From: Oscillospiraceae bacterium
GTDB lineage: Bacteria > Bacillota_A > Clostridia > Oscillospirales > Oscillospiraceae
Direction of reading: 5' to 3'
Assembly (NCBI GenBank): GCA_021771675.1
Contig: JAETOP010000085.1
Coordinates: 1 to 23,747, forward strand
DNA length: 23,747 nt
Shown: positions 6,945 through 13,826 of the stretch, piece by piece
How the letters are laid out: each line of letters starts with the position of its first letter
How positions within the stretch are numbered: position 1 is the first letter of the stretch
The notes under the pieces: model-generated
Database searches by the model: none
Seen by the model: the letters and a program-made list of their open reading frames with translations, nothing else
Told to the model about the DNA's origin: nothing
Made by a program: the position numbers and the translations under genes

Positions 6945-7162
6945 AGTCCAACGTCTTTAGGGTATGTATCTGAACAGGGAGAGACGGTGACTGTGCCTTC
7001 CTCATCCTCCGGCTCTGTGGGAACGGTGGGTGTGGAAGGCTCCAGGCGCTCCTCCGCTGCGGCAGGGAATCCCTCGGGTTCTTCCTGTGCCTTTGCCTGT
7101 GCAGGCCAGAGCAGCAGGCAAAGCAGCAAAACAGCAATCAACTTGGTGAACTTTTTCAGCAT
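6941..7162 (-). CDS. Small Sec-secreted protein, candidate pheromone precursor
   Basis: A 73-aa protein starting MLKKFTKL with a clear signal peptide: Lys-rich n-region, hydrophobic core of ~14 residues, then AQAKA (cleavage probably after residue 23 or 25). The mature part is acidic and Pro/Glu/Thr-rich and ends in SDTYPKDVGL. The start at 7162 is preferred over the ATG at 7168 because GAGAGG is 9 nt away rather than 3. Its stop codon overlaps that of the HTH-TPR regulator tail-to-tail. Small secreted proteins next to TPR regulators are the classic Phr/PapR arrangement, where the C-terminal residues form the signal. The DVG near the end resembles, from memory, pneumococcal Phr-type peptides. 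The ORF and signal peptide are visible; the signalling role is inference. It could instead be an unrelated small secreted protein. Confidence 0.72.
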   Translation of the reverse strand: MLKKFTKLIAVLLLCLLLWPAQAKAQEEPEGFPAAAEERLEPSTPTVPTEPEDEEGTVTVSPCSDTYPKDVGL

Positions 7163-7315
7163 AATCATTTTCCTCTCTTATAGAATGTGGCAACATCATA
7201 CACCCCAAAAAGGCAAAACTCCATAGCATTCCGTGTTTGTGATTTCTAACACAATTCGATAGGTGCAGGAGAGCCATTTTGCCGTTGGATCAAAAAATAA
7301 AAAGGAGCGGCACAG

Positions 7316-8140
7316 ATGAAAATTGCAGTCAACTACGAAAACGGAGAAATTTTTCAGCATTTTGGCCGGACGGAGCAGTTCAAGGTCTATGATGTAGAGG
7401 ACGGCAAGGTGGTGTCCGCCCAGGTGATGTCCACAGGGGGCACCGGTCACGAGGCACTGGCGGATTTTCTGGCAGGGAACGAAATCCAGGTGGTAATCTG
7501 CGGCGGCTTGGGCAGCGGGATGCAGGTAGCTTTGAATCTGGTGGGCATCGCCGTCATCTCCGGCATCCAGGGCAGCGCCGACCAGGCGGTGGAGGCCTAC
7601 CTGCGGGGCGAGCTGGAATCCGCCGGGGTCAACTGCCACCACCACGAGGAAGAGGGACATGCGTGCCACTGCGGCCACGACTGCGGCGGCGGATGCCATG
7701 CGCCTCAGGGGAAAAACGGGGGCAAGACCTGCCGGGTTCACTATCGGGGCACCTTCAACGACGGCACCCAGTTCGATTCCTCCTATGACCGGGGGGAGCC
7801 CCTGGAATTCGTCTGCGGTGCCGGAATGATGATCTCCGGCTTCGATGCCGCCGTGGCGGACATGGAGGTGGGAGAGCACCGGGACATCCATCTGATGCCT
7901 GAGCAGGCCTACGGCGAGCCAGACCCGGGGATGATCTTCCCGGTGGAGATCGCCCAGCTCCCCGGTGCGGAAAACCTCACCGTTGGACAAAAGGTCTACC
8001 TGTACAACACCGCCGGGCAGCCCTTCCTGGTGAAGGTAGTGGCCAGGGACGATGTGAACGTCACCTTCGACGCCAACCACGAAATGGCTGGTCAGGAGCT
8101 GAATTTCCACATCGAGCTGGTGGAAGTGGCAGATAAATAA
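7316..8140 (+). CDS. NifX/NifB-like domain fused to an FKBP (SlyD-like) prolyl isomerase
   Basis: A 274-aa two-domain protein. Residues 1-~103 match the dinitrogenase Fe-Mo-cofactor-biosynthesis (NifX/NafY-like) fold: MKIAVNYENG…FQHFGRTEQFKVYDV…VVICGGLGSGMQ…GI.V.. . Residues 107-128 are a His/Cys-rich linker (Cys107, His108-110, His115, Cys117, His118, Cys119, His121, Cys123, Cys127, His128). Residues ~135-274 are an FKBP-type PPIase of SlyD order with an inserted flap: VHYRGTFNDGTQFDSS, EFVCGAGMMISGFDAAV, MEVGE, AYGEPDPGM…P. SlyD proteins bind Ni/Zn through such His/Cys runs, though normally at the C-terminus. A role in metal or Fe-S cofactor delivery is plausible. AAAAAGGAG precedes the ATG. 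Predicted monocistronic. Domains are clear; the biological substrate is unknown. Confidence 0.88.
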   Translation: MKIAVNYENGEIFQHFGRTEQFKVYDVEDGKVVSAQVMSTGGTGHEALADFLAGNEIQVVICGGLGSGMQVALNLVGIAVISGIQGSADQAVEAYLRGELESAGVNCHHHEEEGHACHCGHDCGGGCHAPQGKNGGKTCRVHYRGTFNDGTQFDSSYDRGEPLEFVCGAGMMISGFDAAVADMEVGEHRDIHLMPEQAYGEPDPGMIFPVEIAQLPGAENLTVGQKVYLYNTAGQPFLVKVVARDDVNVTFDANHEMAGQELNFHIELVEVADK

Positions 8141-8433
8141 AGATAATTAGGAGTTAGGAATGAGGAATTAGGAATGTAATTTGGCAGTTTGCTGCGTACA
8201 TTCCATAGGGGATGGTACGGTCCCCAATGTTTGGGCCTGTACCACTTCGCCCAACATATCTGGTTCCGTTACTGCCTGCTGCCCAATCCCCCCTGCCACT
8301 GAGCAGAGGAATGATTGCCACTGGCAATCATGAAAATTTTAATTCGCTGCGCAGAGCACCACCCTTTACACAAGGGGGCTTGTGCTCTGGAACCGGTACT
8401 TGGTTCCATTCAACGGGGCACTCAAAGTCCGTT

Positions 8434-8465
8434 ACCTGGCGGGAGGATAATATCCTCCCCTACGG
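8434..8465 (+). repeat. Dispersed palindromic unit, copy 1
   Basis: Contains the palindrome ggaggataatatcctcc, flanked by acctggcg on the left and cctacgg on the right. An identical 32-base copy lies at 13785-13816, and similarity extends ~30 bases further left (ttccattca…). Probably a small REP-like element. Confidence 0.85.
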
Positions 8466-8486
8466 TAAAAAGGGCAGTGCGGCAGC

Positions 8487-8507
8487 GGGCCGGTCAAGAC
8501 CGGCCCC
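8487..8507. repeat. GGCCGGTC palindrome, copy 1
   Basis: gggccggtc and its complement around a two-base centre, followed by ctacgg. The same palindrome plus tail occurs at 13646-13673, and part of it at about 13730. It is a dispersed hairpin unit of intergenic regions here. Confidence 0.75.
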
Positions 8508-8534
8508 TACGGGAAGAGGGCGGCGGGCTGTTAT

Positions 8535-8616
8535 GCTCCCAATTCCTAACTTCTAATCTCTAATTCCTAACCCCTAATCTCTAATTATCTCATATCTCGT
8601 ATCCCATATCTCACAT
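8535..8616. repeat. Low-complexity CTAATTCCTAAC / CATATCTCGTATC block, copy 1
   Basis: Degenerate tandem units (cctaacttctaatctctaat…) run into ctcatatctcgtatcccata. The second part is nearly identical at 13856-13876, where it again sits against the 3' end of a minus-strand gene. The block touches or forms the last codons of the small acidic protein gene. Confidence 0.8.
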
Positions 8617-8859
8617 CTCCAAACGGTCCAGGATTTCATCCAGCAGGTCTTCCAGGTCCTCGTGGAGCTCTGCCCAGTGGTCGTAATTCTCATTTCTTTC
8701 ACTTCTGGGCTCCAGGGCATCCAGGGCAGAAATCATCTGCTGGGTCCGCAGGCGCCAGGCCTCCAATTCCTGGAGGTTCAGCCCCTCCACATCCGGGGCC
8801 TCCTCCAAAAAGGCCTCGATGCGCTCCACCTGCTTGGGGTCAAATTTGATAACACTCAT
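8611..8859 (-). CDS. Small acidic helical protein, unknown function
   Basis: An 82-aa protein, starting MSVIKFDPKQ and ending ILDRLEM. It is rich in Glu, Asp and Leu, and predicted wholly helical with amphipathic heptad-like runs (VERIEAFLEEA, HEDLEDLLDEILDRLEM). No domain recognised. The start at 8859 is chosen over longer ATGs because GGGGAGG sits 6 nt upstream and a consensus promoter (8903-8931) lies inside the longer reading frame. A strong cgggcccg hairpin lies in the 5' UTR. The last residues run into a dispersed low-complexity repeat, so the C-terminus may have been extended or replaced by repeat insertion. Confidence 0.75.
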   Translation of the reverse strand: MSVIKFDPKQVERIEAFLEEAPDVEGLNLQELEAWRLRTQQMISALDALEPRSERNENYDHWAELHEDLEDLLDEILDRLEM

Positions 8860-8902
8860 ATTCTTCCTCCCCGGGCCCGCTTGTCGGGCCCGATTTGCTG
8901 CC

Positions 8903-8931
8903 ATCATAGCAGACTTTGGGTGAAAATGCAA
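8903..8931 (-). promoter_or_regulatory. Promoter of the small acidic protein gene
   Basis: TTGCAT (8926-8931), 17-nt spacer, TATGAT (8903-8908) on the minus strand. It fixes the coding start at 8859. The hairpin cgggcccg/cgggcccg (about 8871-8892) would be at the very 5' end of the transcript. Confidence 0.75.
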
Positions 8932-8985
8932 AAAGAATTTCACCGGGAGGGGGGAATTCTCTCTGTTTTGATGTAGAAAAGACCG

Positions 8986-9014
8986 TTGAAATTTTGTTCA
9001 AACGGCGCTATACT
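8986..9014 (+). promoter_or_regulatory. Promoter of the DAHP synthase gene
   Basis: TTGAAA (8986-8991), 17-nt spacer, TATACT (9009-9014). The leader is only about 30 nt, too short for a T-box or Trp/Tyr attenuator. Any feedback control must be at the enzyme or at this promoter. Confidence 0.78.
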
Positions 9015-9049
9015 CAACCGGAAAAAGAAATACGAAGGGACGTTCCAAT

Positions 9050-10078
9050 ATGAATATGGAGTTCAAGCGCAAGCTCACCATCCCCGCCGAGCTGAAAAAG
9101 GAATACCCGGTCACACCCGCCATGGAGGCGGTTTTCGAGCAGCGGGATCAGGCCCTCAAGGCCATTCTCTCCGGCCAGGATGACCGGATTGCGCTGATTG
9201 TGGGCCCCTGCTCTGCCGACCGGGAGGACAGTGTAATGGATTATGTCACCCGGCTCCGGGAGCTTCAGGAGCGGGTGGCCGACCGGATATTCCTCATTCC
9301 CCGGGTCTATACCAACAAGCCCAGGACCACCGGCGCAGGCTACAAGGGAATGCTCCACCAGCCCGACCCTGACGCCGCTCCCGATATGCTGGGGGGCCTG
9401 ATTGCCATCCGGGAGCTGCACATGCGGGTGCTCCGGGAAACCGGCTTCACCGCCGCCGACGAGATGCTCTATCCGGAGAATTACAAATATTTGGACGATG
9501 TCCTGGCCTATGTGGCGGTAGGGGCCCGGAGCGTGGAGGATCAGCAGCACCGGCTCACCAGCAGTGGAATTTCTGTGCCCGTGGGCATGAAAAACCCCAC
9601 CGGCGGGGACATTTCCGTGATGATGAATTCCATCAACGCCGCCCAGCACAGCCACACCTTCATCTACCGGGGCTGGGAGGCCACCTCCACCGGCAATCCC
9701 TACGCCCACGCCATCCTCCGGGGCTACACCAACAAGCACGGCAACTCCCGGCCCAACTACCACTATGAGGATTTGATTTTCCTCCACCAGTGCTATGCCC
9801 AGAGCGGCCTGCAAAACCCCGCCGTCATCATCGACGCCAACCACGCCAACTCCGGCAAGGATCCCTTCCAGCAGGGCCGGATCATCAAGGAGGTTCTGCA
9901 AAGCCGGGCCTACAATCCGGACATCCACAGCCTGGTGAAGGGCTTCATGGTGGAAAGCTACCTGGAAGACGGCAGCCAGAAAATCGGCTGCCATGTCTAC
10001 GGCAAGTCTATCACCGACCCCTGCCTGGGCTGGGAAAAGACGGAGCGGCTGATCCTGGACATGGCGGAAATGGTCTGA
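9050..10078 (+). CDS. aroF: 3-deoxy-7-phosphoheptulonate (DAHP) synthase, class I
   Basis: A 342-aa cytoplasmic enzyme joining phosphoenolpyruvate and erythrose-4-phosphate, the first step of the shikimate pathway. Class I alpha landmarks: GPCSADRED (52-60) with metal-ligand Cys54, KPRTT (90-94), GMKNPTGGD (179-187), NHANSGK with metal-ligand His265, metal-ligand Glu302 in FMVESYL, and SITDPCLGW with Asp323. Length equals the short AroG/F/H type. The segment IYRGWEATSTGNPYAHAILRGY differs from the E. coli SAIVNTSGNGDCHIILRG version, marking a distinct clade. The N-terminus resembles that of feedback-regulated AroG-like enzymes in length, but regulation cannot be read. GAAGGGA precedes the start. 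It stands alone with no other aro genes nearby. The symbol could equally be aroG or aroH. Confidence 0.93.
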   Translation: MNMEFKRKLTIPAELKKEYPVTPAMEAVFEQRDQALKAILSGQDDRIALIVGPCSADREDSVMDYVTRLRELQERVADRIFLIPRVYTNKPRTTGAGYKGMLHQPDPDAAPDMLGGLIAIRELHMRVLRETGFTAADEMLYPENYKYLDDVLAYVAVGARSVEDQQHRLTSSGISVPVGMKNPTGGDISVMMNSINAAQHSHTFIYRGWEATSTGNPYAHAILRGYTNKHGNSRPNYHYEDLIFLHQCYAQSGLQNPAVIIDANHANSGKDPFQQGRIIKEVLQSRAYNPDIHSLVKGFMVESYLEDGSQKIGCHVYGKSITDPCLGWEKTERLILDMAEMV

Positions 10079-10096
10079 GCGGGCAGGGCCCGCAGC

Positions 10097-10468
10097 CAAT
10101 TTCGCACGGGGATGGGAGGGAATCGTTTTTGCCCTAACCCGCCCGGGCGGGCAATGAATACCGAGCAGTGCGTTGAATGGTGGCGAGTGAAGACTTTTGA
10201 GGGAGGCCCCCCTGTGTAAGGGGGGCTGTCAGCGAAGCTGACTGGGGGACTGTGCGGTAAGATGTTACGAATTCGCAGCAGGTTAGGCGAAAAGGTAAGA
10301 TTGTACTGCGACAGTCCCTCAGTCACCGCCTTTGGGCGGTGACAGCTCCCCTTACACAGGGGAGCCTCCCTCAGAAGCCGTTACCCATTACCACGCAATG
10401 TTCTGCCTGGAAAACGTTACCGGGCGGATAATGGGGTAACGATTACTTCCCATCCCCGTGCGAATTGT
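10097..10468. mobile_element. MITE-like element with ~28-bp terminal inverted repeats (outer)
   Basis: Left end caatttcgcacggggatggg (10097 on) is repeated inverted at the right end (10440-10468), with one indel and two mismatches across ~28 bp. Similarity of both ends continues inward to cccgcccgg. The element is ~370 bp, has no ORF, and contains a second TIR-bounded element (10199-10372). Related left ends occur at about 16216 and 23249. Non-autonomous transposition is inferred; no target-site duplication was confirmed. Confidence 0.75.
10199..10372. mobile_element. Inner MITE-like element, 174 bp
   Basis: Begins gagggaggcccccctgtgta and ends with its near-perfect inverted copy (about 32 bp, two mismatches). 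Just inside each end is a hairpin (gtcagcgaagctgac on the left, gtcaccgcc…ggcggtgac on the right), then ggggactgt/acagtccc. A decayed relative with the same subterminal hairpins is at about 23400-23634. No coding capacity. Confidence 0.8.
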
Positions 10469-10644
10469 CAGCGGCCACTGGCCGCCGGGCGGATCAAGCC
10501 GCCCCTACGGTGAACCCCTTAGATTGACGACATTGGCCCTCGGGGGAAGGTATTTTCCCCGCCCCGTTGGCACTTCAGATTACAATATATCGGCGACTCG
10601 CCGCAGACATTTTATTTATAGTTTCCCTAGAAAGTGTGTTTTTC

Positions 10645-11991
10645 ATGACAAAGGATCTAACAACCGGCTCCCCTCTGAAGCTGATTCTCTATTTCGCCTT
10701 CCCTACCTACCTGGGGATGCTTTTCCAGCAGTTTTACAGCGTTGTGGACACCATCATCGTGGGAAAGCTACTGGGCATCGGCCCCCTGGCGGGGGTGGGC
10801 TCCACCGGCTCGCTGAACTTCATGGTGCTGGGCTTCTGCATGGGCCTGTGCAGCGGATTTGCCATCCCCATCGCCCAGAAATTCGGCGCCCACCAGGACG
10901 CCGCCCTGCGCAAATTCGTGGCGAACAGCTTCTATCTGGCGGTTATTTTCTCCGCCGCGCTCACGGTGCCGGTGTGCGTGTTCTGCCGCCCTATTCTGCG
11001 GCTGATGAACACGCCGGAGGATGTGTTTGAATACGCCTACCGCTACATCTTCATCATTTTCCTGGGCATTCCCGCCGCCTTCCTCTATAATATCTTGGCG
11101 GGCATCCTCCGCTCCCTGGGGGACAGCAAGACTCCCGTGGTGTTCCTGGCCCTGTCCTCCTTCCTGAACATCGCCCTGGACATCATCACCATCCGGGCGT
11201 TCGGCATGGGCGTGGAGGGCACCGCCATCGCCACCGTGGCCTCCCAGGCGGCGTCCGGCATCATCTGCCTGGTGTATATGAAAAAGCGCTACGCCATTCT
11301 GCGGATGAATGCCCAGGAGCGCCGCCCGGACGGCCGGTGCATGGCCAGGCTCTGCTATATGGGCATCCCCATGGGGCTGCAATACTCCGTCACCGCCATC
11401 GGCAGCCTGATCATCCAGGCCACCATGAACGGCTTCGGCTCCGCCGCCGTGGCGGGGGCCACCGCCGCCCAGCGAATCCACGGCTTCCTGGCCTGCCCCA
11501 TCGAGGCTCTGGGCTCCACCATGGCCCCCTACACCGGCCAGAACATGGGGGCGGGAAAGCTGGACCGGATCACGGGGGGCGTCCGGGCCGCGTCCATCAC
11601 GGGCTTTGTCTGCTCGGCGGTGCTCTATGCCGTGGTGTGCCTGTTTGGAAGGAGCCTGGTGTGCATCTTCCTGGACGTGCCGGATCCGGTGGTCATCGGC
11701 TACGCCGCCCAGTTCCTGCAAATCACTGCGGCAGGCTACTGCCTGCTGACGCTGGTGAACGTGGTTCGCTTCTCCATCCAGGGCATGGGCTTCTCCGTGC
11801 TGGCCATTATCTCCGGGGTGATGGAGATGATCGCCCGGGGCATTGCGGGCATCCTCATCGCCCCCCGGCTGGGTTTCGCAGCGGTGGCCCTGGCCCATCC
11901 CCTGGCCTGGATATTCGCCGACGCGTTCCTGATTCCCGCTTTCTTCCTCTGCCGCAGGCGCATTGCCCAACAAAAGCACTTCAATTCCTGA
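10645..11991 (+). CDS. MATE family multidrug/metabolite efflux transporter
   Basis: A 448-aa inner-membrane antiporter with about 12 transmembrane helices in two related halves. It expels cationic drugs or metabolites using an ion gradient by family knowledge. Typical features: TTGSPLKLILYFAFP at the N-terminus, LFQQFYSVVDTIIVGKLLG in TM1, GILRSLGDSKTPVVFLALSSFLNIALD in the first half, and QGMGFSVLAIISGVMEMIARG in the second. The start is put at ATG 10645 because the upstream in-frame extension is unlike the family; the Shine-Dalgarno site is weak. The extension runs from the neighbouring repeat, including a cggcgactcgccgc palindrome at 10591-10604. No regulator is adjacent. Substrate unknown. 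Confidence 0.9.
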   Translation: MTKDLTTGSPLKLILYFAFPTYLGMLFQQFYSVVDTIIVGKLLGIGPLAGVGSTGSLNFMVLGFCMGLCSGFAIPIAQKFGAHQDAALRKFVANSFYLAVIFSAALTVPVCVFCRPILRLMNTPEDVFEYAYRYIFIIFLGIPAAFLYNILAGILRSLGDSKTPVVFLALSSFLNIALDIITIRAFGMGVEGTAIATVASQAASGIICLVYMKKRYAILRMNAQERRPDGRCMARLCYMGIPMGLQYSVTAIGSLIIQATMNGFGSAAVAGATAAQRIHGFLACPIEALGSTMAPYTGQNMGAGKLDRITGGVRAASITGFVCSAVLYAVVCLFGRSLVCIFLDVPDPVVIGYAAQFLQITAAGYCLLTLVNVVRFSIQGMGFSVLAIISGVMEMIARGIAGILIAPRLGFAAVALAHPLAWIFADAFLIPAFFLCRRRIAQQKHFNS

Positions 11992-12046
11992 GTCAAGGCG
12001 GCATTTGTGACCCAATCGTGAACATTCATGGGATGGTTTGTGAATT

Positions 12047-12088
12047 TTAGCACTCTAGCGTTGACAGTGCTAAAATCTGTGCTATAAT
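12047..12088 (+). promoter_or_regulatory. CIRCE (HrcA) operator overlapping the hsp20 promoter
   Basis: TTAGCACTC, 9-nt spacer, then CAGTGCTAA (12047-12073) matches the CIRCE element with one mismatch (C for G at the first base of the right arm). TTGACA (12061-12066) lies in the operator, followed after 16 nt by TATAAT (12083-12088). HrcA would occlude RNA polymerase until heat or protein stress. hrcA itself is not in this window. Confidence 0.92.
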
Positions 12089-12180
12089 ACAATTGTTCCT
12101 TGAGAGGAACGAAGGCAACCATCGCCAACGGCTGGCATTCCGCCGGGCGCCTACGAGAAACATGAATGGAGGAATGACTT

Positions 12181-12621
12181 ATGTTGCCCAGCATTTTTGG
12201 AGAAAACCTGTTTGATGAATTTTTTAACAATCCCTTTGGGATGGCAAGCTCCACCCCCGCGGAGGAAGCCCTGTACGGCAAACACGCCCGGAACCTGATG
12301 AAGACCGACGTGCGGGAGAAGGCGGATTCCTACGAGCTGGACATCGACCTGCCCGGCTTCAAGAAGGATGAAATCACCGTGGACCTGAAAAACGGCTGCC
12401 TGACCATCAGCGCCTCCAAGGGCCTGGACAAGGACGAGCAGAACAGCAAGTATATCCGCCGGGAGCGCTACGCCGGGGTGTGCAGCCGCAGCTTTTATGT
12501 GGGCAATGCCATCCGGCCGGAGGACATCGGCGCAAAGTACGAAGACGGCATCCTGAAGCTGTCCGTGCCCAAGGCCGTGAAGCGGGAGCTCCCCGAGAGC
12601 ACCTCCGTGGCCATCCTGTAA
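12181..12621 (+). CDS. Hsp20 / alpha-crystallin small heat-shock protein
   Basis: A 146-aa ATP-independent holdase that binds unfolding proteins and forms oligomers. A short N-terminal region (MLPSIFGENLFDEFF) is followed by the alpha-crystallin domain (~40-135): TDVREKADSYELDIDLPGF, then L.ISASK, a Y.RRER.YG-like segment (YIRRERYAGVCSRSF) and GILKLSVPK (~123-131). The C-terminal VAIL supplies the I-x-I/V-like tail. GGAGG is 8 nt upstream. The ~90-nt leader contains a gttcct/aggaac hairpin. Expression is under CIRCE/HrcA control, and the gene ends at a strong terminator shared with the convergent gene. Confidence 0.95.
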   Translation: MLPSIFGENLFDEFFNNPFGMASSTPAEEALYGKHARNLMKTDVREKADSYELDIDLPGFKKDEITVDLKNGCLTISASKGLDKDEQNSKYIRRERYAGVCSRSFYVGNAIRPEDIGAKYEDGILKLSVPKAVKRELPESTSVAIL

Positions 12622-12630
12622 ATTTCCTAT

Positions 12631-12670
12631 AAAAATCAGCTGCCTCGCTCTGGTGAGGCAGCTGATTTTT
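12631..12670. terminator. Bidirectional intrinsic terminator
   Basis: 16-bp stem aaaaatcagctgcctc/gaggcagctgattttt with an 8-nt loop. The A/T ends give U-tracts on both strands, so it terminates hsp20 (plus) and the nucleotidyltransferase gene (minus), whose stop codon is immediately adjacent. Confidence 0.92.
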
Positions 12671-13588
12671 TTAAAACAGTCCGTCGGGGTACAGGCCCTG
12701 CTGGGTCATTTGGGCCAGGGCGGATACCACCACCGGCTTATCGGCGGCGTAGGTGACGCCATACCACTGGTCCGGGGAGGTGAGCACCTTCATGGAGGCC
12801 ATTCCCTCGGTGAGCATCTGCTGGACGATGGAGGGCAGGAAATACTCCCCCTTCATGGGGTTCTCCGCCAGGCATTTGTCCAGGAAGGCGGGGAAGCGCT
12901 CCCTTGCCTCTTCAAGGAAGCTGGGCTGGAAGCCCATCAGGTTCATGGACACGATGGTATCCGGGGCCAAATCCTGCCAAGCTTCGCCATCCTCGGTGTA
13001 GTGGATTCCGCCGGGGTACTTCTCGATGCGGGTCTGTTCCACAATGCCCGTCAGGTTTCCATTCTCGTCCACGCCGCAGATACCCCGGGCCACGCTGCCG
13101 TTATCCGTGACGGTTTTGTCCAGCCGGTAGCCCACCATGCAATAGCCGTAGGGATCCTGGGAGGTGGAAAGGAAGTTAAAAATCGCCTTGTAGCCGGCCT
13201 TTCCGTAGTAGTCGTCGGCGTTGATCACGGCGAAGGGAGCCTCCCCCACCGCTTCCCCGGCGCAGATCACCGCGTGGCCGGTGCCAAAGGGCTTCACTCT
13301 CCCCTCAGGGACGGAATAGCCCCGGGGGAGCTTGTGGAGCTCTTGGTAGGCATAGCGGATTTCCATGGGGCATCTGGCCAGTCTGGCGCCCACGGTGGCC
13401 ATGAAGTCCTCCCGGATGGCCTCCTTGATGAGAATTACCGCCCGCCGGAAGCCCGCCTCATAGGCGTCATAAAGGGAATAGTCCAGAATAGCCTCCCCAT
13501 GGCCCCCCACCGGGTCAATCTGCTTCAAGCCGCCGTACCGGCTGCCCATTCCGGCAGCCAGCACAACCAATACCGGTTCTTTTGACAT
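12671..13588 (-). CDS. NTP-transferase family nucleotidyltransferase
   Basis: A 305-aa cytoplasmic protein of the NTP_transferase superfamily. Members couple a sugar phosphate with an NTP to give an NDP-sugar. The nucleotide-binding signature VVLAAGMGSRYGGLKQIDPV (8-27), GTGHAVICA (~102-110) and the metal-binding INADDYYG (122-129, Asp125/Asp126) are present. A Phe-rich and Tyr-rich C-terminal part (KGEYFLPSIVQQML, DQWYGVTYAAD) resembles a conserved Clostridia family of stand-alone nucleotidyltransferases rather than GalU or RmlA. No glycosyltransferase neighbours indicate the sugar. AAAGGAG is 9 nt upstream. Family firm, substrate unknown. Confidence 0.88.
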   Translation of the reverse strand: MSKEPVLVVLAAGMGSRYGGLKQIDPVGGHGEAILDYSLYDAYEAGFRRAVILIKEAIREDFMATVGARLARCPMEIRYAYQELHKLPRGYSVPEGRVKPFGTGHAVICAGEAVGEAPFAVINADDYYGKAGYKAIFNFLSTSQDPYGYCMVGYRLDKTVTDNGSVARGICGVDENGNLTGIVEQTRIEKYPGGIHYTEDGEAWQDLAPDTIVSMNLMGFQPSFLEEARERFPAFLDKCLAENPMKGEYFLPSIVQQMLTEGMASMKVLTSPDQWYGVTYAADKPVVVSALAQMTQQGLYPDGLF

Positions 13589-13645
13589 AACAATCTTCTC
13601 CTTTTCAGTTTGTATTTTCGCTTTTTTCGCAATGCCCTTTTAACT

Positions 13646-13673
13646 GTAGGGGCCGGTCTTGACCGGCCCCTAC
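13646..13673. repeat. Perfect 13+2+13 palindrome
   Basis: gtaggggccggtc and its exact reverse complement around a TT centre. The same core is present at 8487-8507 and in half form at about 13726-13736. A REP-like dispersed hairpin. Confidence 0.85.
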
Positions 13674-13784
13674 GGCCACTGATCTATTACCTATTATCTA
13701 TTCTCTATTATCTATTATCTATTCCTGACCGGCCCCTACGGGGTGATGCCGTTGCTTCCATTCACCGGAACGCTCAGGCGTCCA

Positions 13785-13816
13785 ACCTGGCGGGAGGATA
13801 ATATCCTCCCCTACGG
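13785..13816 (+). repeat. Dispersed palindromic unit, copy 2
   Basis: Identical over 32 bases to 8434-8465, same orientation, with a shared weaker ~30-base left flank beginning ttccattca. Confidence 0.85.
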
Positions 13817-13826
13817 GTATCCCGTT

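Larger units (their letters stand above)
8148..8610. repeat. Repeat-filled intergenic block
   Basis: These 460 bases hold no convincing gene; ORFs here lack a Shine-Dalgarno site and run through repeats. From left to right: GGAATTAGGAATG-type low-complexity units (8148-8180), a segment with several copies of short GC-rich motifs, the unit at 8434-8465 that recurs at 13785-13816, the palindrome at 8487-8507, and a CTAATTCCTAAC-type block (8535-8610) that ends against the stop codon of the next minus-strand gene. Confidence 0.75.

Noticed and set aside
8212..8563. Two plus-strand ORFs of 82-114 aa in the intergenic block
   Set aside because: Built from dispersed palindromic and low-complexity repeats, no Shine-Dalgarno site, no recognisable protein.
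8944..9049. T-box or attenuator before the DAHP synthase gene
   Set aside because: The predicted promoter leaves a leader of about 30 nt, too short for such structures.
10768..12015. Long minus-strand ORF opposite the MATE transporter
   Set aside because: Gly/His/Asp-rich shadow translation typical of the antisense of GC-rich membrane protein genes.
13683..13722. Possible CRISPR-like array (TATTATCTATTC repeats)
   Set aside because: Units are short, degenerate and contiguous without spacers; it is a simple low-complexity tract.
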